NCBI GenBank assembly: GCA_910578855.1
Contig: CAJTRV010000026.1
Location: 1-20,837, forward strand
Length of the DNA stretch: 20,837 bases
Direction: 5' to 3'
From: an uncultured Bacilli bacterium
Lineage (GTDB): Bacteria; Bacillota_I; Bacilli_A; RF39; UBA660
This document shows positions 13,981 to 20,837 of the stretch, piece by piece. The notes beneath the pieces were generated by a model. The model worked only from the letters and a program-made list of their open reading frames with translations, searched no databases and was not told where the DNA came from. How positions within the stretch are numbered: position 1 is the stretch's first letter; each line of letters opens with the position of its first letter. The translations under genes and the position numbers were made by a program.

Positions 13981-13992
13981 TGCACTAAGAGA
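13966..13992 (-). repeat. right attachment junction of element 2
   Basis: GACTTC (13968-13973), 7 nt, TGCACT (13981-13986), 4 nt, core GA (13991-13992): the inverted copy of the left end with the same spacing. Confidence 0.75.
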
Positions 13993-14404
13993 ACCACAAG
14001 CACTACAAATGGAACAACAAGGATATGGTTATGTTGTTGCATCAGTTGGTGAATTAGGGGGAACTGTACCTTATACTGCGTACAATGCCAAAAAGAGCTA
14101 TATTGAAGCAAATCCAGATGTGATTGAGGGATATAGTAGAGCGATTGATAAAGGGTTAGAATATGCTCATAATCATTCTAATAAAGATATTGCCAAAAAA
14201 ATATTAGACTATTTTCCAGATACATCATTAAGTGATTTAGAGAAGATTGTAAAAAGATATCAGGACAATGATTCATGGTACCAAACGACTTATATTAATG
14301 AAGATGATTTTAATCATATTCAAACAATTATGAGTAGTGCTGGAGAATTAGATAAGAAAGCACCATATGATAAGTTAGTAGATACAACTTATATGAGTAA
14401 ATAA
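13991..14404 (+). pseudogene. ABC substrate-binding protein, 3' fragment after element 2
   Basis: The last ~137 codons, reading PQALQMEQQGYGYVVASVGE, then GTVPYTAYNAKKSYIEANPD and on to VDTTYMSK. It has the family's second-lobe pattern (VPYT.Y.A...YI..NPD.I..Y.RA...GL.Y) and the C-terminal helices. An ATG at 14009 has no ribosome site, so the fragment is probably not translated efficiently. Its stop overlaps the ATPase start by one base (TAATG), the normal operon junction. Together with 5489-5919 and 8686-8832 it totals 990 nt, an intact 329-residue gene. Confidence 0.9.
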
Positions 14405-15150
14405 TGAAGAAAATATTGAATATTGAAAATCTAAGAAAAATTTATCATACGAAGCGGGGAGAAATCCCGGCGGTTGAGGATTTTTCTTTTTCTTTATTAG
14501 AAGATGAATTCGTCAGTATTGTGGGTCCTAGCGGATGTGGAAAAAGTACCATACTCTCTATTTTATGTGGACTAGAAGAAAAGTCAGGAGGAGTGATTGA
14601 TCTTCCTGATCAGCGAACTGTTGGCTATATGCTTCAACAAGATTGTCTCTTCGAGTGGAAAACCATTCTAGAAAACTGTTTGTTGGGACTGGAAATTAGG
14701 AAAGAATTGACAGAGGAAAACAAACAATATGTTTTAGATTTATTAGAGACTTATGGGTTAAAAGACTTTATCCATAGTTATCCTTCTAATTTATCTGGTG
14801 GAATGCGCCAACGGGTGGCATTAATTCGAACATTGGCAACAAAGCCTGATATTTTGTTACTAGATGAGCCATTTTCAGCCCTAGATTATCAAACTCGGTT
14901 AGCTGTATCAGATGATGTATACCAAATTATTAAGAAAGAGCATAAAAGTGCGATTATGGTAACTCACGATCTGGCCGAAGCAATTTCAATGTCTGATCGT
15001 GTCATCATTTTGTCATCGCGACCTGCAGTTGTGAAGAATATTCATGAAATCAAAATGACGAATCGATCGACCCCAATTGAGAATCGTAAATGTAAAGAAT
15101 TCAGTGAATATTACGATTTAATATGGAAGGAAATTGATTTTCATGTATAG
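14404..15150 (+). CDS. ABC importer ATPase (SsuB/TauB/ThiZ-like)
   Basis: A 248-residue nucleotide-binding subunit. Walker A GPSGCGKST (41-49), Q-loop LQQD (77-80), signature LSGGMRQR (130-137), Walker B ILLLDEPFSALD (150-161) and H-loop VTHD with H188 are all intact. The sequence after Walker B (RLAVSDDVYQIIK) and the GYMLQQD form are those of the nitrate/sulfonate/taurine/thiamine-precursor importer group. It follows the binding-protein gene with a 1-nt overlap, and the permease start overlaps its end. It powers uptake of an unknown small ligand and would depend on another promoter while the elements are present. Confidence 0.95.
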   Translation: MKKILNIENLRKIYHTKRGEIPAVEDFSFSLLEDEFVSIVGPSGCGKSTILSILCGLEEKSGGVIDLPDQRTVGYMLQQDCLFEWKTILENCLLGLEIRKELTEENKQYVLDLLETYGLKDFIHSYPSNLSGGMRQRVALIRTLATKPDILLLDEPFSALDYQTRLAVSDDVYQIIKKEHKSAIMVTHDLAEAISMSDRVIILSSRPAVVKNIHEIKMTNRSTPIENRKCKEFSEYYDLIWKEIDFHV

Positions 15151-15931
15151 TAAAGAGCATCAAAATTATTTAAAGAAAATTCGTCGCAATCGTTGTTTCG
15201 TGATGATTAGTCAAATATCAATTATCGTATTATTTTTAGTCGCTTGGCAGGTATGTGCTGATAAAGGTATCATCAATACGTTTATTTCATCTAGTCCTAG
15301 AGAGGTCGTAAAAACAATTGTTGGATTATATCAGAGTAATGATTTATGGCATCATATTTGGATTACAGTTTATGAGACAGGTCTTAGTTTTATCCTCGCA
15401 TCTGTCTTTGGAATTCTAATTGCTACTATTCTTTGGTGGAATGCATTTCTAGCACGTGTCTTGGATCCTTATTTAACAATTATCAATAGCTTACCCAAAG
15501 TAGCGCTTGGTCCTATTATTATAATATGGGCTGGTGCTGGAATTCAGTCTATTATTATTATGGCATTGTTAATTTCGCTTATTATTACTATTATTAATGT
15601 CTATCAAGGCTTTATTGAAACAGATCCCAATAAAATTCGCTTGTTAAAATCATTTCATGCAACCAAATCTCAATTATTTTTTAAACTTATATTGCCAAAT
15701 AGTTTTGTGACCATTGTCAGTGCTTTAAAAATCAATGTTAGTATGACTTTAATTGGGATTATTATGGGAGAATTTCTCGTTTCCAAAGAGGGAATTGGCT
15801 ATTTAATTATGTATGGTTCACAAGTATTTAATTTGAATTTAGTAATGAGTGGTATTATTATACTTTGCATTGTTGCAACGATCATGTATTACCTGGTTTC
15901 TTATATTGAAAAAAAGCTAGTGAAAAACTAG
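15143..15931 (+). CDS. ABC importer permease (SsuC/TauC/ThiX-like)
   Basis: Integral membrane subunit of 262 residues with about six membrane segments (roughly 20-38, 76-98, 112-128, 130-152, 188-212, 232-255). The coupling loop is SFHATKSQLFFKLILPNS (160-177), a variant of the EAA motif. It contains the conserved SLPKVALGPIIIIWAG and GEFLVSKEGIGYLI. The ATG at 15143 is preferred: AAGGA (15127-15131) is 11 nt before it, while a TTG at 15134 would be only 2 nt from that site. It overlaps the ATPase end by 8 nt. It ends the importer operon; a terminator follows 2 nt after the stop. Confidence 0.94.
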   Translation: MYSKEHQNYLKKIRRNRCFVMISQISIIVLFLVAWQVCADKGIINTFISSSPREVVKTIVGLYQSNDLWHHIWITVYETGLSFILASVFGILIATILWWNAFLARVLDPYLTIINSLPKVALGPIIIIWAGAGIQSIIIMALLISLIITIINVYQGFIETDPNKIRLLKSFHATKSQLFFKLILPNSFVTIVSALKINVSMTLIGIIMGEFLVSKEGIGYLIMYGSQVFNLNLVMSGIIILCIVATIMYYLVSYIEKKLVKN

Positions 15932-15933
15932 TC

Positions 15934-15968
15934 AGAGTGTTGACAAAGTGCAATACTCTTTTTCTTTT
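15934..15968 (+). terminator. terminator of the ABC importer operon
   Basis: AGAGTGTTG (15934-15942) / CAATACTCT (15951-15959), one G-U pair, 8-nt loop, then a T-rich tract to 15968. Confidence 0.85.
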
Positions 15969-16058
15969 AAAAGGGTTTATAAACGGAGGACATCTTAGGA
16001 AGAAAATATAATCATTGTTACTTTCATATTTTACATTGTATTTTGACTATTTGAATGC

Positions 16059-16087
16059 TTGACAAAAAAACTAAGAATGGGTATTCT
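16059..16087 (+). promoter_or_regulatory. promoter of the FGE-like surface protein
   Basis: Perfect TTGACA (16059-16064), 17-nt spacer, TATTCT (16082-16087). The leader is about 40 nt before the ATG. Confidence 0.55.
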
Positions 16088-16134
16088 AGTTATAGAGTAA
16101 AAAAATCGGTGAAATATAAGGATAGGTGTTTTAA

Positions 16135-17889
16135 ATGAGATATGCAAAAAAGAATCAGAAGCGATTATTAATAATAAGTGCCGCTCTATTTGTGATCTGT
16201 ATAATAGCCCTAGGATATGCCGCTATTTCTTCGTCAATTAAAATTAATGGAGTAGGAACGATCTCGACCAATTGGGATATTTTATTTACTAGTATCGAAG
16301 AAAATGGTAGTAAGCAAGCCACGACCAATCATAAGGAGATTACGGACAAGCTTTCAGCTGTGTTTGATGTCACATTAGAAGTACCCGGAAGTTATGTTGA
16401 GTATATGGTCGTGTTAAAGAACAATGGAAATATGGATGCGGTGATTGAAAGCATCGGAGGAATTACGGAAGCAAATGAACAGGAACCAACGGGAATTCAG
16501 TTTCAAGTGAAGGATATTAATATTGGGGATAAACTACTAGCTGGAACGGAGAAGCAATTTCTTGTTCGAGCTGAAATACCAGTCGAGGAGACGATACTTC
16601 CTACAGGGAATAAAACTTTAGAATTAACAATCAATGTGCGACAAAAAGGTGGTAATAGTGACCCGGAAAAGCCAAGTATTTTTGACATCGAAGAACCAGT
16701 TATCCAAGATGGTATGATTCCAGTTACGTTTGATACGAATGGAAATACAGTGAAAGCCAATACTGATAGTCTGTGGTATAACTATGATAATAAAAAGTGG
16801 GCCAATGCGGTAAGTGTCACCAGTAGTAGTCGAAATAGTTACCAAAATGCAGAGCCTGGAACAGCTATTAATGAGGAGGATATCCTAGGATATTTCGTCT
16901 GGATACCGCGGTACCGATATCAATTATGGAATGCTGAGAATGGAGTTAGTGATGAACAGGAGATTAAAATTCGTTTTGAAAAGAAGGAAACACTGAAAAG
17001 TCAAGGGAATCAAAATGGTGAGTGGCTAACGCATCCAGCGTTTACATTTGGAAGTACTGAACTTGCTGGAATTTGGGTTGGAAAATTTGAGATGACGGGA
17101 GATAGTGCAACTCCAACGATCAAACCAAATCGTAGGTCGCTGACAAACCTAGATAATAAAACAACATTCGATACCATTCGTAAACTGAGTACCACCAGTA
17201 CCTATGGTCTTAGTAGTTACGATAGCCATATGATAAAAAATATGGAGTGGGGAGCAGTAGCTTATTTAACACAGTCAATGTATGGACGTTGTACGAATGG
17301 AACATGCACGGAAGTATGGATTAATAATGTCAATACCGGAACAACTAGTGTGGAGCAATGCGTGTCTACTATTACTGGTTGTAGTGGAGCGAGTGTGAGT
17401 GCTAGCACGAAAAGTAATATGACAGCTTGTGAAGCTGGGCGCGATTATAAACAAGCTGGGGTGAATGCTTCGACAACCGGAAACATCACTGGTATTTACG
17501 ATATGAGCGGTGGAACTTGGGAGCGAACGATGGGTGTTTTGAAAGACGAATCAGGGAATATTGCCTATGCAAATAGTGGCTTTAATGCCTCCAATATGCC
17601 TGCTAGTAAGTATTACGATCTATATGAAAAAACATCACAATACCATGATTATGATTTTACCAAAGGAAAACTTGGTGATGCAACGAGGGAAATCGTAAAG
17701 AAGAATGAAACCCTTAGTGGTAGCTGGTATAATGATCAGTCTTTCATGCCTATTGTGCTTTCTCCTTGGACCACCCGCAGTGGTTCCGCGTGCATTGGCA
17801 GCAGTACTGGAGTGTTCTTTTTCAGTCGTCATGGAGGCGGTGCCGCTACGAATGGTGGCTCTCGCGCAGTGGTAGTATTTGAAAATTAA
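16135..17889 (+). CDS. signal-anchored surface protein with FGE/C-type-lectin-like C-terminal domain
   Basis: A 584-residue protein. Residues 10-31 are a membrane segment; 35-171 are the same beta-rich domain as in the LRR protein at 492. A linker (172-245) leads to a large domain resembling the formylglycine-generating-enzyme/C-type-lectin fold: YFVWIPRYRYQL (253-264), AGIWVGKFEMTGD (311-323), NMEWGAVAYLTQSMYG (369-384), GIYDMSGGTWERTMG (453-467, matching the family's 'GxYDMxGNVWEW') and a C-terminal W545...R548.G...GVFFFSRHGGGA...GSR577AVVVF. Six Cys lie between 386 and 553. Family members of this shape in uncultured gut Firmicutes are secreted and of unknown function; catalysis is not implied. 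TAAGGAT lies ~11 nt before the ATG. Confidence 0.8.
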   Translation: MRYAKKNQKRLLIISAALFVICIIALGYAAISSSIKINGVGTISTNWDILFTSIEENGSKQATTNHKEITDKLSAVFDVTLEVPGSYVEYMVVLKNNGNMDAVIESIGGITEANEQEPTGIQFQVKDINIGDKLLAGTEKQFLVRAEIPVEETILPTGNKTLELTINVRQKGGNSDPEKPSIFDIEEPVIQDGMIPVTFDTNGNTVKANTDSLWYNYDNKKWANAVSVTSSSRNSYQNAEPGTAINEEDILGYFVWIPRYRYQLWNAENGVSDEQEIKIRFEKKETLKSQGNQNGEWLTHPAFTFGSTELAGIWVGKFEMTGDSATPTIKPNRRSLTNLDNKTTFDTIRKLSTTSTYGLSSYDSHMIKNMEWGAVAYLTQSMYGRCTNGTCTEVWINNVNTGTTSVEQCVSTITGCSGASVSASTKSNMTACEAGRDYKQAGVNASTTGNITGIYDMSGGTWERTMGVLKDESGNIAYANSGFNASNMPASKYYDLYEKTSQYHDYDFTKGKLGDATREIVKKNETLSGSWYNDQSFMPIVLSPWTTRSGSACIGSSTGVFFFSRHGGGAATNGGSRAVVVFEN

Positions 17890-17916
17890 TTTTATATAAA
17901 TATCTTAAAGAAGAGG

Positions 17917-17943
17917 GAAAGCTAGTAATTACTAGTTTTTTTC
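17917..17943 (+). terminator. terminator after the FGE-like surface protein
   Basis: CTAGT (17922-17926) / ACTAG (17931-17935), AATT loop, flanking A/T pairs, then seven T. Confidence 0.7.
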
Positions 17944-17963
17944 TGGATTATTGTGGGATAGTC

Positions 17964-17992
17964 TTTGTTCTACTATACAAATATGATACAAT
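17964..17992 (+). promoter_or_regulatory. extended -10 promoter of pcrA
   Basis: TGATACAAT (17984-17992) is an extended -10 with one mismatch; a weak TTTGTT lies at 17964-17969 (17-nt spacer). It overlaps the first in-frame ATG (17991), so the start codon used is likely one of the ATGs at 18012-18018. Confidence 0.5.
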
Positions 17993-18011
17993 GATAAAGA
18001 AGATAGGCGTG

Positions 18012-20111
18012 ATGATGATGACTTTAGAAGAATTAAATTTAGAACAACGAGAAGCAGTAATGACCACCGAAGGACCGTTGCTTGTTTTAGCTGGAGCTGG
18101 TAGTGGGAAGACCAAAGTATTAACAACCCGGGTTGCTTATTTAATACAAAATATCGGGGTTGATCCTGAAGCTATTTTAGCAATTACTTTTACCAATAAG
18201 GCAGCGAAGGAAATGAAAGAACGAATTGTTGGGATGTTAGGTCCCTTAGGATATCAGATTCAGATATCTACGTTTCACTCATTTGGGTTGTTAATCTTGC
18301 GAGAGAATTATGAGAGATTAGGATATAAGAGTAATTTTACTATCTTAGATAGTGATGACTCACTTACGATTATTAAGAAGATTATGAAGGATATGAACTT
18401 AGATGTGAAGCAATATAACCCGAGGGCCATTCGTAATAAAATAAGTAGTGCCAAAAATGAACTTGTTACACCGCTTGACTATGAGCGAATTGCGATGACG
18501 GACTTTGAAGAAATTGTCGCTTCAGTCTATGAAAAATATGACAATAAATTGCATCTTAATAATTCGGTTGACTTCGATGATTTGTTGATGTTGCCACTTA
18601 CATTATTTCAGCAATATCCCGATGTATTAAAACAATATCAGGAACGATTTCAATATATTTTAGTTGATGAATATCAGGATACCAACCATGCACAATATTT
18701 ATTAATTAAAATGATCAGTGCAAAGTATCGAAATATCTGTGTCGTTGGTGATAACGATCAAAGTATTTATTCGTTTCGAGGCGCTAATTTTCGTAATATC
18801 TTAAATTTTGAAAAAGATTATCAAAAACCAAAAGTGATTATGCTGGAAGAAAATTATCGATCGACAAAGAACATCTTAAATGCAGCCAATGATGTGATTA
18901 AACATAACAAGGAACGAAAAGAGAAGAATTTGTGGACCAATAACGAAGATGGTGTTAAATTAAAATATTATCGGTCGACGGATGAAAAAGATGAAGTATT
19001 CTATGTTAGAAAAGAAATTGAATCACTAATTCAAACTGGTGTATCTTTGGATAACATTGCTGTCTTGTATCGGACCAATGCACAATCTCGTAACATGGAG
19101 GAAGCATTACTACAAGCGAATGTTCCTTATAAAGTAGTTGGAAGCTTTTATTTCTATAATCGTAAGGAAATAAAAGATTTGATTGCTTATCTAAAGTTAA
19201 TCTACAATCATTATGATGATGTGAGTTTACTACGATGTATCAATACACCAAAGCGAGGAATCGGGACCAAAACGATTCAAAATTTGACAGAGAAAGCTTT
19301 TGAACGTGGGTGTAGTTTATATGAGGCCATTGATAGTGGAAAAGAACTGGGATTTAAGCAAGTAATTGAGAAAATATCGGTTGAGAGGGAAACACTTTCA
19401 TTAACAGAACTAGTTGATGCGGTTTTAGAGCAAAGTGGCATGCGTAATGAACTTATGAGTGAGAAAACGATTGAAGCGGATATTCGCTTAGAAAACTTAG
19501 AAGAATTTAAATCGATTACTAAGAGTTTTGAAGAACGAAATGGGATTATCTCATTAGAAGAATTTTTGATGGAAATTAGTCTTGTTGCTGACGTTGAAGA
19601 ACATAAGGATAATTCTAATGTTGTAACGCTTATGACGATTCATTCAGCTAAGGGTCTAGAGTTTGATTATGTGTTTTTAATCGGCTTAGAAGAAGGGATT
19701 TTTCCTCATAATAATTCTATGTTGGAAGTGGATGGTTTGGAAGAAGAACGAAGACTTTGCTATGTAGCAATTACAAGAGCTAAAAAAGTACTTTGGATTA
19801 TGAATGCTAGAAGGAGAACCCTTTATGGAATGGATAGTATGAATCCTCCAAGTCGCTTTATTGCTGAGATTGGTGATGATTACATTGAAAAGTGCTTCGA
19901 TGAACGACAATCATTTGCTCCACGTAGCCATATGATAAATAGTATTGATCCTGAAGCAACTTATGAAGTTGGAACCCATGTTGTTCATGATACCTTTGGC
20001 CGGGGGATTGTCGTTGGGGTTGATAAATCTATTTTGACAATTGCATTTCCTCATCCGCATGGAATTAAGAAATTGATGAAGGGTCATAAAAGTATTAGAA
20101 AGGAAGTATAA
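18012..20111 (+). CDS. pcrA: PcrA/UvrD-type ATP-dependent DNA helicase
   Basis: Superfamily 1A 3'-5' helicase of 699 residues, acting in nucleotide excision repair, removal of RecA and transcription-replication conflicts. Intact motifs include Q motif LNLEQREAV, Walker A AGAGSGKT (27-34), ITFTNKAAKEM (Ia), VDEYQDTNHAQ (II), VVGDNDQSIYSFRGA (III), LEENYRST (IV), VTLMTIHSAKGLEFDYVFL (V) and YVAITRAKK (VI). The C-terminal tudor-like segment (VGTHVVHDTFGRGIVVGVD) that binds RNA polymerase in PcrA is present. Start choice: the ATG at 17991 overlaps the promoter, and three ATG in a row follow at 18012, 18015 and 18018; any could serve. In many Firmicutes ligA follows; here a 60-aa membrane protein does. 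Confidence 0.96.
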   Translation: MMMTLEELNLEQREAVMTTEGPLLVLAGAGSGKTKVLTTRVAYLIQNIGVDPEAILAITFTNKAAKEMKERIVGMLGPLGYQIQISTFHSFGLLILRENYERLGYKSNFTILDSDDSLTIIKKIMKDMNLDVKQYNPRAIRNKISSAKNELVTPLDYERIAMTDFEEIVASVYEKYDNKLHLNNSVDFDDLLMLPLTLFQQYPDVLKQYQERFQYILVDEYQDTNHAQYLLIKMISAKYRNICVVGDNDQSIYSFRGANFRNILNFEKDYQKPKVIMLEENYRSTKNILNAANDVIKHNKERKEKNLWTNNEDGVKLKYYRSTDEKDEVFYVRKEIESLIQTGVSLDNIAVLYRTNAQSRNMEEALLQANVPYKVVGSFYFYNRKEIKDLIAYLKLIYNHYDDVSLLRCINTPKRGIGTKTIQNLTEKAFERGCSLYEAIDSGKELGFKQVIEKISVERETLSLTELVDAVLEQSGMRNELMSEKTIEADIRLENLEEFKSITKSFEERNGIISLEEFLMEISLVADVEEHKDNSNVVTLMTIHSAKGLEFDYVFLIGLEEGIFPHNNSMLEVDGLEEERRLCYVAITRAKKVLWIMNARRRTLYGMDSMNPPSRFIAEIGDDYIEKCFDERQSFAPRSHMINSIDPEATYEVGTHVVHDTFGRGIVVGVDKSILTIAFPHPHGIKKLMKGHKSIRKEV

Positions 20112-20113
20112 TA

Positions 20114-20296
20114 ATGGGAATACAAATATTAGGAATTGTCGATAAGTTAAATGAGCTGTCAGATCAATTAAGAGATTTTATTATGAGTAAGGCAAAAACA
20201 GGGCCATTCGAACAACCACTTTTTTGGATTGGTGCTTTTTGCTTAGGACTCGCCATCTTCTTTTTTACTTATCGTGCCTTGCAAAAAGAAAAATAA
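20114..20296 (+). CDS. small single-pass membrane protein downstream of pcrA
   Basis: A 60-residue protein starting 2 nt after the pcrA stop, with AAAGGAAG about 7 nt before the ATG. An N-terminal amphipathic stretch (IVDKLNELSDQLRDFIMSK) is followed by one membrane helix (about 36-53, PLFWIGAFCLGLAIFFFTY) and a short basic tail, RALQKEK. No family recognised. The close spacing to pcrA and a strong terminator right after it argue that it is a real gene in the pcrA transcript. Confidence 0.7.
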   Translation: MGIQILGIVDKLNELSDQLRDFIMSKAKTGPFEQPLFWIGAFCLGLAIFFFTYRALQKEK

Positions 20297-20298
20297 AT

Positions 20299-20336
20299 AA
20301 GTGTGTCCATGGGAATTTAAAATGGACACACTTTTA
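20299..20336 (+). terminator. terminator of the pcrA operon
   Basis: Perfect 12-bp stem AAGTGTGTCCAT (20299-20310) / ATGGACACACTT (20322-20333), 11-nt loop, short T tail. Confidence 0.9.
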
Positions 20337-20389
20337 AATGATTGGTTATTAGTGTGTATTTTTGATTGGTATTAAGTTATTATTTCCTA

Positions 20390-20398
20390 TGTTATAAT
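20390..20398 (+). promoter_or_regulatory. possible orphan promoter before the insertion sequence
   Basis: TGTTATAAT (20390-20398) is an extended -10 pointing right, in the otherwise empty stretch 20337-20498. No gene starts before the IS end at ~20499, so the promoter may belong to a gene now separated by the IS. No -35 is convincing. Confidence 0.35.
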
Positions 20399-20498
20399 GG
20401 TAATTTCAATCTCTTTTAAAATAAATAATTTTTTTTGAAAGATATGTTCAGTTTAATGAAACTTCCCTTGGAATATTCATTTTCAAAGACGATTAAAA

Positions 20499-20837
20499 GG
20501 TTCTTTGTCAAATAGTGTTGGTGAACATTAAAGAGATACAAGTAACTATATATATGAGGATGACGAAAATCATCCTTTTATAATACCAGAAATGAGAAAA
20601 ATTCTAGCAACAAAGTGATCATATTTTCTATATCCAAAAGCAATTCTTTTAATGCTTTTAATAAGATTATTTTTGCCCTCAATAACGCCATTGTTAATGT
20701 CGTAATGAAATGAATTTTGTATGTATCTAATATTAGTATTATAAAGTTTTAAAGCCTGTTTCATTTTATCAGAAATAAGATTATTTTTATGTTCAACTAT
20801 ATTTTTAAATTTATTAAAATCTTTTTCTTTAATTGAA
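20499..20837 (-). mobile_element. ISL3-type insertion sequence, one end (continues past the window)
   Basis: The terminal sequence GGTTCTTTGTCAAATAGTGT (20499-20518) has the look of ISL3-family inverted repeats (GGCTCTTTGTCAA...), and the transposase C-terminus lies ~70 nt inside it on the minus strand. The other end and the target duplication are outside the window. Confidence 0.75.
20570..20837 (-). CDS. ISL3-family transposase, C-terminal part
   Basis: At least 89 codons, open to the window edge (the 5' part lies beyond 20837; an internal ATG at 20764 is not the start). The C-terminal signature NGVIEGKNNLIKSIKRIAFG, followed by YRKYDHFVARI, is that of the DDE_Tnp_ISL3 catalytic domain: E of 'VIEG' is the last residue of the DDE triad. 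It would catalyse transposition of the surrounding IS. Completeness cannot be judged. Confidence 0.85.
   Translation of the reverse strand, partial: SIKEKDFNKFKNIVEHKNNLISDKMKQALKLYNTNIRYIQNSFHYDINNGVIEGKNNLIKSIKRIAFGYRKYDHFVARIFLISGIIKG

Larger units (their letters stand above)
8833..13992. mobile_element. element 2: 5.16-kb large-serine-recombinase element with cargo operon
   Basis: The element is flanked by GAAC at both junctions (8831-8834, 13991-13994). Joining at the GA dinucleotide restores VTLFEPQALQMEQQG in frame. Inside each end AGTGCA follows after 4 nt and GAAGTC after 7 more, in inverted orientation at identical spacing, which fixes the ends independently of the protein. All six confident genes are on the minus strand: zinc-ribbon protein, RhuM, helical protein and JAB-like protein in one run, then a small SHOCT-like protein and the recombinase. 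Base composition is clearly more AT-rich than the flanking chromosome. There is no relaxase or replication gene. Confidence 0.92.

Noticed and set aside
8844..13993. GAGAA or TGCAC as the duplicated core of element 2
   Set aside because: Both occur at each junction, but they leave 5-6 extra residues between FE and PQALQ compared with the family spacing and place the inverted arms asymmetrically. GA/GAAC restores FEP and gives equal arm spacing.
16503..17195. Several minus-strand frames inside the FGE-like gene
   Set aside because: Shadows of the coding strand; no ribosome sites or recognisable domains.
17932..18126. Minus-strand 64-codon frame at the pcrA start
   Set aside because: Overlaps the pcrA Walker A region in antisense and spans the terminator of the preceding gene.
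1..20837. CRISPR array or diversity-generating retroelement
   Set aside because: No regularly spaced repeats, and no reverse transcriptase or template repeat in the window.

Overview
The window comes from a low-GC, Gram-positive-type bacterium, most likely an uncultured gut member of the Bacilli / Erysipelotrichia / RF39-like group. The reasons are the AT-rich sequence, AGGAGG-type ribosome sites, frequent TTG/GTG starts, a PcrA-type helicase, a tsaE-tsaB-rimI-tsaD operon, and signal-anchored surface proteins carrying BspA-like repeats or a 'YDMSGG' C-type-lectin/FGE-like domain. TGA is used as a stop (for example in tsaE, tsaB and rimI), so this is not a code-4 mollicute. The lineage is inference; there is no marker in the window that fixes it.

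Layout. 1-220: the 3' end of a 5S rRNA gene, then tRNA-Arg(TCG) with its own promoter and terminator. 411-1930: a signal-anchored surface protein with LRR_5/BspA-like repeats. 1987-4557: the t6A operon tsaE-tsaB-rimI-tsaD, with every junction overlapping by 4 nt. 4556-5365: a convergent alpha/beta hydrolase. 5399-15968: an ABC importer locus (substrate-binding protein, ATPase, permease; NMT1/SsuA/ThiY type) whose first gene is split into three pieces by two different large-serine-recombinase elements. 16059-17943: a second surface protein sharing its first ~170 residues with the first one but ending in an FGE/C-type-lectin-like domain. 17964-20336: pcrA helicase plus a 60-aa membrane protein. 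20499-end: one end of an ISL3-type insertion sequence.

The central observation is the double interruption. Element 1 (about 5920-8685) carries a recombinase, a membrane-anchored DNA/RNA non-specific nuclease and two very small genes. Element 2 (8833-13992) carries a second, unrelated-looking recombinase with a small SHOCT-like partner and a four-gene cargo operon: zinc-ribbon protein, RhuM-family protein, unknown helical protein and JAB/MPN-like protein. Removing both elements joins 5489-5919, 8686-8832 and 13993-14404 into an uninterrupted 990-nt frame of 329 codons plus stop, with the family motifs GGRKGGMPEMT and TLFEP rebuilt exactly across the joints. The ends of element 2 show a symmetric inverted repeat around a GA dinucleotide, as expected for attP arms of a TndX/TnpX-type recombinase. 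An outward-facing promoter at the right end of element 2 could keep the ATPase and permease genes transcribed while the binding protein is broken.

Element 2 is visibly more AT-rich than the flanking chromosome and element 1 is not, suggesting separate origins. No CRISPR array, reverse transcriptase or TPP-type riboswitch was seen.
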